Shown here: positions 25,174 through 30,288 of the stretch, piece by piece
How positions within the stretch are numbered: position 1 is the first letter of the stretch
Layout of the letters: each line of letters starts with the position of its first letter
From: an uncultured Bacteroidales bacterium
GTDB taxonomy: Bacteria > Bacteroidota > Bacteroidia > Bacteroidales > WCHB1-69
Assembly: GCA_937901455.1 (NCBI GenBank)
Contig: CALDIA010000138.1
Span: 1-30,288, forward strand
Length of the DNA stretch: 30,288 bases
Direction: 5' to 3'
The notes under the pieces: generated by a model
Databases searched by the model: none
What the model was told of the DNA's origin: nothing
The model's input: only the letters and a program-made list of their open reading frames with translations
Translations under genes and position numbers: made by a program

Positions 25174-25804
25174 GTTGTAACTCTATATGAAGGTTTTGCA
25201 AGTAGGAAACAGTTTGGGGACCTTCATTAAAGAGAAGATCAATAATAGACAGGTTGGGCGTAAAGGGGAAGCGGTCCTCGAAAACTTGCGCGTAAGAGTC
25301 GGTGATGCGTAATGGATACATCGCCTCCGCTTGCCTTTTTGGATGTATGAGCTTGCGATAGTCTGGCTCGGGCGCCCGCTCATAATCAATGGTATACTGC
25401 CAATGGCAATCTATCCGTAGCAACTGCAGTATGGTCTTCAACAGAGCCTCGTTAAAGGTGGTCAGGTGGGTGTGCCGCTGCTCGTAGAATGGACGTATAG
25501 CATCCTCATAGTAGAGGAAGTAAGGACTATTGTTGTAGGCTGATACGATACTGCGCCAATGGTCTCTCTGCCATGAGGTACTGTAGTCGATACACGCTTC
25601 CTCAATCGGGAACTCCTTGTTGCCGTTAACAACGGGAACCGTCAATGCCTGCACGCCATTCCCACTGAGAATATGTGCGCGGTTTCTGAAGCTCTGTTTC
25701 TGAAAATGCTCTTGTCGTTCCAATTGAACATTATTTTGCAGTAGAAGGGCGACATATTCTATAGGGGGAAGATAGGCCGTTGACAGGATGATGGTTTTCA
25801 ACAC
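25163..25804 (-). CDS. WbqC family protein
   Basis: 213 residues from GTG at 25802-25804 (MLKTIILSTAYLPPIEYVAL). WbqC family signatures: the N-terminal S-T-A-Y-L-P-P-I-E-Y, QSFRNRAHILSGNGVQALTV-PV, CIDYSTSWQRDHWRSIVSAY-NNSPYFLYYEDAIRPFY, and the C-terminal L-SIIDLLFNEGP. The start codon shares one base with the protease stop (TAGTG), indicating translational coupling, and the 3' end overlaps the membrane glycosyltransferase-like gene. The family was named from O-antigen gene clusters; its reaction is not established. The context suggests a role in surface glycan or glycoprotein synthesis, which is inference. Confidence 0.9.
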   Translation of the reverse strand: MLKTIILSTAYLPPIEYVALLLQNNVQLERQEHFQKQSFRNRAHILSGNGVQALTVPVVNGNKEFPIEEACIDYSTSWQRDHWRSIVSAYNNSPYFLYYEDAIRPFYEQRHTHLTTFNEALLKTILQLLRIDCHWQYTIDYERAPEPDYRKLIHPKRQAEAMYPLRITDSYAQVFEDRFPFTPNLSIIDLLFNEGPQTVSYLQNLHIELQHAC

Positions 25805-27447
25805 TATCGGGCAATAACCATTTTCGATCTGAAGGTCTGGTCGTCGCTGACAATGTGCATCATGTACACGCCGTTGGGCAGGTGGCTCAGGTCAAGGCTG
25901 AATGCATCGCTGAGCTGTACATGGTAATTGCCTACCAGCACACCCATGGCATTGTATATCATGCAGGTCCCCTCGTCGGAGGCAAAGTTGCCACTTACAG
26001 AGATGTTCCCTGTGGATGGGTTTGGAAAGATGCCGAAGGTCTTCACATCGGTGTCAAAGTTCTGAATCCCAGCGGGTGTGCCGTTATAGTTCATGCCTCC
26101 CAAGGTCAGTGCACCAGTGTTGTCCGGGTCAAGCCATGGTTTCAGCTTGGCTGAGGCGGCGTTGGTGTTGCCGTTCAACCATGAATAGGAAAACTTGCCA
26201 TAGTTGTCGGTGCCCTGCGGATAGTCGCACGCACTGGAACCGTTACTCAGGTCACCGATAACCAATCCCTGGGCATTGAACAGCGGAGATCCCGAAGAAC
26301 CCTGCTCCGTGACACCTTTGATCGGGTTGGTGTACCAGTGGGCGGTCCAGTATTTGGAAGTGGCATTGCCCGTGATGGTGCGCACCCAACTGATCTTCTT
26401 GACATCGCCACCCGGATGGTGGATGCCCACACCGACAGATGCTGTGCCCGTGGCATCCCAGCCCGCAAACACGATACTGTCGCGATAGGAAACACCCAAG
26501 TTGCCCGTCAACAACAGCAACATGAAGTCAGAGCTGGTGCTCAGACTGGCACGTGCCTTAATCTCGCCACCATTACATACACGGTTGTAGTAACCATTGG
26601 AACCACCACAGGTCATGCTCTGATAGAAAAAGTAAAACTTGAAGGTGGAACTGGTACCGTCCAAACAGTGGTTGGCAGTCAAACAATAGGGGGTCTTGTC
26701 TCTTCTGGTATTGTTAAGTATGGTGCCGGAGCACATGTAGGTGCCTGTGGTGCCCGTGATCATTATGCAAACCACCGCACTGGCCTGGTCGTGCCAGCCA
26801 GCCGCCTTCGGACAAACCACATCAATGTGGCAGTCTCCTTCAGCATCGCCCCAGTGACCTTTCTCGTTGTCTTGCTCACGAACGCGGAATACATCACGGT
26901 AAATGTGGCTGATACGGTCTATCTCAATGATGCCGTGATAAGGCACATCGGCAGGCTCATAGTATTCCAAGGTGGCCACATCACCCATGATGTCATCGGA
27001 AGCTAAAACACCGTTCGACTGCACGTCCTCGTTGGTGTAACTGCCCGTCAATTGCGTGCGGTCACCACTGTAAATGTGAAATGTGGCACCCTCAGGAATG
27101 TTGAAGGTGGAGAAGAAAATGTTGAGCATATAGGCATCTTCAGACTGAATGGTGAGACGCCACAAACGGGAACCGTCTTCCAATATGTCAGTACGACCAC
27201 TATTCTCAAAAGTGTAGCTTACAGGACGAACAAGCCCCACTCGGAGTGGACTGCCTTTTTCTGCATTTATGGCATCATCTTTGTATAACTCTTCTACGTC
27301 CAGCGCCGGCAAGACTCTGGAGTCCACATCGTATGAAATGTTGCTGTGGGTGAATGTGTAAGGCTTTACATCCTTTTGAGCCTGCATGGTGAATGCTCCA
27401 AAAATCAAGGCGGCTACTGCAAGCAAAGAGAATAGAGTGTTTTTCAT
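25804..27447 (-). CDS. Secreted trypsin-like (lysyl endopeptidase-like) serine protease with type IX secretion domain
   Basis: 547 residues. Signal peptide MKNTLFSLLAVAALIFGAFT, cleaved near MQAQ. A propeptide-like region at ~25-195 contains SRLWRLTIQSEDAYMLNIFF and ATFHIYSGDRTQLTG. The S1 protease domain at ~200-440 resembles lysyl endopeptidases: His260 in YCLTANHCLDG, Asp307 in STSSDFMLLLL and Ser385 in EQGSSGSPLFN (the G-x-S-G-x-P motif with Ser in place of the usual Asp before the nucleophile). Several cysteines probably form disulfides. The C-terminus from ~471 (FGIFPNPSTGNISVSG ... SKMVIAR) is a type A sorting domain of the type IX secretion system, so the protein should cross the outer membrane. 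First gene of a three-gene operon with a WbqC gene and a glycosyltransferase-like gene. Confidence 0.93.
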   Translation of the reverse strand: MKNTLFSLLAVAALIFGAFTMQAQKDVKPYTFTHSNISYDVDSRVLPALDVEELYKDDAINAEKGSPLRVGLVRPVSYTFENSGRTDILEDGSRLWRLTIQSEDAYMLNIFFSTFNIPEGATFHIYSGDRTQLTGSYTNEDVQSNGVLASDDIMGDVATLEYYEPADVPYHGIIEIDRISHIYRDVFRVREQDNEKGHWGDAEGDCHIDVVCPKAAGWHDQASAVVCIMITGTTGTYMCSGTILNNTRRDKTPYCLTANHCLDGTSSTFKFYFFYQSMTCGGSNGYYNRVCNGGEIKARASLSTSSDFMLLLLTGNLGVSYRDSIVFAGWDATGTASVGVGIHHPGGDVKKISWVRTITGNATSKYWTAHWYTNPIKGVTEQGSSGSPLFNAQGLVIGDLSNGSSACDYPQGTDNYGKFSYSWLNGNTNAASAKLKPWLDPDNTGALTLGGMNYNGTPAGIQNFDTDVKTFGIFPNPSTGNISVSGNFASDEGTCMIYNAMGVLVGNYHVQLSDAFSLDLSHLPNGVYMMHIVSDDQTFRSKMVIAR

Positions 27448-27474
27448 ATAAACTGGGTTTTAAAAATTAAGCCG

Positions 27475-27482
27475 CAAAAATA
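27475..27482 (-). promoter_or_regulatory. -7 element for the protease operon
   Basis: Minus strand TATTTTTG followed by C, a full TAnnTTTG match 28 bases before the ATG at 27447. It is back to back with the rsfS -7 element, so both transcription units share a control region of about 75 bases. Confidence 0.4.
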
Positions 27483-27493
27483 AAAAAAAAATG

Positions 27494-27501
27494 TACATTT
27501 G
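27494..27501 (+). promoter_or_regulatory. -7 element for rsfS-ftsH
   Basis: TACATTTG followed by C, a full TAnnTTTG match, 21 bases before the rsfS ATG at 27523. The expected -33 TTG is not obvious because the upstream bases are an A-tract. Confidence 0.4.
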
Positions 27502-27522
27502 CACCGTTTTTTTAAGAATGTT

Positions 27523-27903
27523 ATGACAACGAGAAAAAAAGTAAAATTTGAGGGCGTGCCCTATGAGGGAAATTTGGAAGAACTTATCATTCAGGCCCTC
27601 ATAGAAAAGCAGGGAATTGACATTCGATGCATGAATTTGAAAAAAGTCAATCACGCATATTTCGATTATTTCATCGTCTGCACCGGTAACTCCAAACCAC
27701 ATGTGGAAACCTTGTGCGATTTTGTGCAGGAAACCACCCAACGCGTGGCCGGCATTAAGCCCGAACATGTGGAAGGCCTGGAAAACTGCGAGTGGATACT
27801 GCTCGACTATTTCAATATCTTAGTGCACATCTTCCAGCCAGAGGCCCGCGACTACTACAAGATCGAAACCTTGTGGAATGATGCAGATGTGCAATCTTTT
27901 TAA
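27523..27903 (+). CDS. rsfS: Ribosome silencing factor RsfS (Iojap/YbeB family)
   Basis: 126 residues from the ATG at 27523 (MTTRKKVKFEGVPYEGNLEE). The frame extends to a TTG at 27499, but that codon is part of the -7 element, so it is not the start. Family signatures: IIQALIEKQGIDIRCMNLKK, VNHAYFDYFIVCTGNSKPHV (the D-Y-F-I-V-C-x-G-x-S motif), and CEWILLDYFNILVHIFQPEA-RDYYKIETLW. RsfS binds ribosomal protein uL14 on the large subunit and blocks subunit joining when nutrients are low. It is followed by ftsH after 20 bases, an order common in Bacteroidetes. Confidence 0.95.
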   Translation: MTTRKKVKFEGVPYEGNLEELIIQALIEKQGIDIRCMNLKKVNHAYFDYFIVCTGNSKPHVETLCDFVQETTQRVAGIKPEHVEGLENCEWILLDYFNILVHIFQPEARDYYKIETLWNDADVQSF

Positions 27904-27923
27904 TTTTTAAGAATCAGAAATTT

Positions 27924-30005
27924 ATGCCGCAGAAGACTAACAATCCCTTTAATAAAATAGGGGGCAACCAAGGTAAACACAAGAATAATAAGGATAAAAC
28001 CTCGGCAATGCTGTCGTATGTGTATATCCTCATCGCCGTGGCCATCGGATTGTATCTGCTGATGTCCACCAATACCGCTGTCCAGGAGATTGACAATACT
28101 CAGTTTAAGCAGATGGTGGAAAACCGCGATATTGAGCACGTGGAGTATGTAAGCAAAAACCACCGGACTAATATCTACCTGACGAAAGAAGCCCTCAAAC
28201 AGTCACGCTACGAAAGCGTGAAGAAGAACATGGAAGGCCCGCAATACTTCCTGTCGGTGGGCGACTATGCCTCTTTCCAGGAGGAACTGAAGGATGTGAA
28301 AGCGAATGCCATCAAGAAAGCAATGGCCGCTGACACTACCCTCCAGGAGGTGGACCTTATCGACAGCTACGATTTTCCCGTCAAACAGGATAACTCCCGT
28401 AGCTGGGGCTGGGAGCTGATGATTTGGTTCCTGCCTACCTTGCTGATTATTGTCATGATGATCATGTGGATGCGCAATATGCGTGGCGGCGGCCCCGGCG
28501 CCAGTGGCAATATCTTCAGTATAGGAAAGTCTAAAGCCCAAGAGTTTGATGAAAAGTCTGGACAACTGGTTACCTTTAAGGATGTGGCCGGACTCGAAGG
28601 CGCCAAGTTCGAGATTGAGGAGGTGGTCGATTTCCTAAAGAACCCCAAGAAATATACAGTGCTGGGCGGCAAGATACCTAAAGGCGTGTTGCTGGTCGGC
28701 CCTCCGGGGACAGGTAAGACCCTGTTGGCCAAGGCTGTGGCGGGAGAGGCTAAAGTGCCCTTCTTCTCCCTGTCAGGCTCCGATTTTGTGGAAATGTTCG
28801 TGGGCGTGGGCGCGTCTCGCGTACGCGACCTCTTCAAGACCGCCAAGGAAAAAGCCCCCTGCATCATCTTCATCGATGAAATTGATGCCATTGGTCGCGC
28901 CCGTGGCAAGAACGCCATGAGCAATGTTAACGATGAGCGCGAGAGTACCCTTAACCAACTGCTCACCGAAATGGATGGCTTCTCTACAAACGCCGGTGTC
29001 ATCATTATGGCTGCCACTAACCGTGCCGACATCCTTGACCGTGCCCTGCTGCGCGCCGGCCGCTTCGACCGCCAAATCCAGGTGGAACTGCCCAACCTCA
29101 ACGAACGCCGTGGCATCTTCGGCGTCCATGTACGCAATATCAAGATCGGCCCTGATGTGGACCTCGACTTTTTTGCCAAACAAACCCCCGGATTCTCAGG
29201 CGCCGATATCGCCAATGTGTGCAATGAGGCTGCCCTGATTGCCGCCCGTAATAATAAAGAATATGTCGAGAAAGAAGACTTCCTCGCTGCCGTTGACCGT
29301 ATTATCGGGGGACTGGAACGCCGTGGAAGCGTCTTCACTCCTGAAGAAAAACGCGCCGTGGCATACCACGAGTCGGGACATGCCACCGTCAGCTGGCTGC
29401 TCCGCTATGCAGCACCCCTCGTGAAGGTCACCATCGTGCCCCGCGGCAAAGCCCTCGGCGCGGCCTGGTACCTGCCCGAAGAACGCCAACTCACTAATTA
29501 CGACCAATTGGTTGATGAGATGACCGCCTTGCTTGGCGGCCGCGCCGCCGAAGAGGTCATCTTCGGAAAAGTCTCCACCGGCGCTCTCAACGACCTCGAA
29601 CGAACCTCCAAGATGGCCTACGCCATGGTCGTCTATTATGGCCTCGACAAGAAAATCGGTAACGTGAGCTATTACGACTCTACCGGACAACAAGAGTTCG
29701 CTTTCGGAAAACCCTATAGCGAAAAGACCGCCCAGGATATCGACCAACAAGTACACGACCTGGTGGAGTCCTGCTACGCCCGCGCCAAGGAGATACTCTC
29801 TAACCACAAGGAACAACTGGAACAACTCGCCTCGCTGCTCCTTGAACGCGAAGTGATCTTCGCCGAAGATGTAGAACGCATTCTCGGAAATCGACCCTTC
29901 GAACAGACTAACTCTGAAACTATCCCCATAGATACGACCTCCCCGGAAAAGCCACAAACAAACGAACCCGATATCCAAGCTACCGACAATAATACCCTTT
30001 CTTAA
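27924..30005 (+). CDS. ftsH: ATP-dependent zinc metalloprotease FtsH
   Basis: 693 residues. Two membrane segments, about 29-49 (LSYVYILIAVAIGLYLLM) and 163-186 (WELMIWFLPTLLIIVMMIMW), enclose a periplasmic domain of ~115 residues. The AAA+ domain has Walker A GPPGTGKT at ~259-266, Walker B IIFIDEIDAIG, and the SRH (ATNRADILDRALLRAGRFDR). The M41 peptidase domain has H482-E-S-G-H486 as the zinc-binding motif and a downstream acidic ligand region (GALNDLERTSKMA). A low-complexity acidic/Thr-rich tail (EQTNSETIPIDTTSPEKPQT) ends the protein. FtsH degrades misfolded membrane proteins and short-lived regulators. Co-transcribed with rsfS; the next gene starts 3 bases after its stop codon. Confidence 0.97.
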   Translation: MPQKTNNPFNKIGGNQGKHKNNKDKTSAMLSYVYILIAVAIGLYLLMSTNTAVQEIDNTQFKQMVENRDIEHVEYVSKNHRTNIYLTKEALKQSRYESVKKNMEGPQYFLSVGDYASFQEELKDVKANAIKKAMAADTTLQEVDLIDSYDFPVKQDNSRSWGWELMIWFLPTLLIIVMMIMWMRNMRGGGPGASGNIFSIGKSKAQEFDEKSGQLVTFKDVAGLEGAKFEIEEVVDFLKNPKKYTVLGGKIPKGVLLVGPPGTGKTLLAKAVAGEAKVPFFSLSGSDFVEMFVGVGASRVRDLFKTAKEKAPCIIFIDEIDAIGRARGKNAMSNVNDERESTLNQLLTEMDGFSTNAGVIIMAATNRADILDRALLRAGRFDRQIQVELPNLNERRGIFGVHVRNIKIGPDVDLDFFAKQTPGFSGADIANVCNEAALIAARNNKEYVEKEDFLAAVDRIIGGLERRGSVFTPEEKRAVAYHESGHATVSWLLRYAAPLVKVTIVPRGKALGAAWYLPEERQLTNYDQLVDEMTALLGGRAAEEVIFGKVSTGALNDLERTSKMAYAMVVYYGLDKKIGNVSYYDSTGQQEFAFGKPYSEKTAQDIDQQVHDLVESCYARAKEILSNHKEQLEQLASLLLEREVIFAEDVERILGNRPFEQTNSETIPIDTTSPEKPQTNEPDIQATDNNTLS

Positions 30006-30007
30006 CA

Positions 30008-30288
30008 ATGGATGCTGAAAGATTACAAAACGAAAACCCCAAAGACCTGATCCGTAAAGGTCTGCGCGACACAAGCCACATTAAGGCCTTGCAAGTGGAT
30101 CAAGATTTGGAAAAAATTGCCTTCTTTTCCTCTTTTGACAACCCAATTGTGGATGAGTTCGTGCTGCATTTCCGGCAAGCTGGAGGCAAATTCTTCCCGT
30201 TTCCGAAAGACCAAATCTATAACAAATTGATTCCACACTTTCTTTACATGTTTTTAATTCTAAATAATATTTTATTATTTCTTTCACT
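30008..30288 (+). CDS. LUD-domain (LutC-like) protein, partial at right edge
   Basis: Starts at ATG 30008, two bases after the ftsH stop, and stays open to the window edge (93 codons): MDAERLQNENPKDLIRKGLR, then FFSSFDNPIVDEFVLHFRQAGGKFF. The pattern V-x-x-F-x-x-x-F-x-x-A-G-G-K-F matches the N-terminal part of LUD-domain proteins, and a LUD gene typically follows ftsH in Bacteroidetes. The last ~45 bases become very AT-rich and the encoded residues (HFLYMFLILNNILLFLS) no longer look like the family, so the gene may be interrupted here or the assembly may change. The call rests partly on gene order. Confidence 0.5.
   Translation, partial: MDAERLQNENPKDLIRKGLRDTSHIKALQVDQDLEKIAFFSSFDNPIVDEFVLHFRQAGGKFFPFPKDQIYNKLIPHFLYMFLILNNILLFLS

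Noticed and set aside
1..30288. CRISPR array or diversity-generating retroelement
   Set aside because: No regularly spaced direct repeats, cas genes or reverse transcriptase seen; the FISUMP domain alone does not imply a retroelement target.

Overview
The window reads as Bacteroidales DNA, probably from a gut or rumen member. Upstream of several genes there are Bacteroidetes-type promoters (TTG, about 19-20 bases, TAnnTTTG). One protease ends in a type IX secretion C-terminal domain, another protein carries a Fibrobacter-type paralogous (FISUMP) domain, and the order rsfS-ftsH-LUD is typical of the phylum. This is inferred from families and signals; no 16S gene is present.

Bases 1-5500 are accessory, phage-like DNA. 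A tightly packed minus-strand operon of small genes runs off the left edge: a radical SAM protein (partial), a PAPS-reductase-family protein, several short unknown proteins, a DUF3127 OB-fold protein and a broken remnant of a DNA methyltransferase. The operon is preceded by about 850 bases with no protein gene. That stretch has a promoter, a boxA-like antitermination sequence, many hairpins and two tRNA-like domains. One of the two has a canonical tRNA sequence split by a 47-base D-loop insertion. I read it as a possible large structured non-coding RNA locus, and it is the strongest candidate in the window for something undescribed. Bases 5480-5990 are A/T- and A/C-rich with no convincing gene and end in a run of 16 C.

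Bases 6000-19500 hold two giant plus-strand genes. The first is a 2443-residue secreted mosaic surface protein (InlB-type repeats, Ig-like repeats, MBG/YDG-like repeats, FISUMP C-terminus), with the poly-C tract just upstream of its promoter. The second is an alpha-2-macroglobulin family protein of about 1970 residues with an intact thioester motif. A strong hairpin terminator separates them.

Bases 19500-30288 are housekeeping and envelope genes. argS (minus) converges on the macroglobulin gene. It is followed by an IS1595-type transposase gene whose catalytic residues look lost. Then come an FKBP-type prolyl isomerase, a three-gene overlapping minus-strand operon (secreted trypsin-like protease, WbqC family protein, multi-spanning glycosyltransferase-like protein), and the divergent plus-strand set rsfS-ftsH-LUD-domain gene (partial at the right edge).
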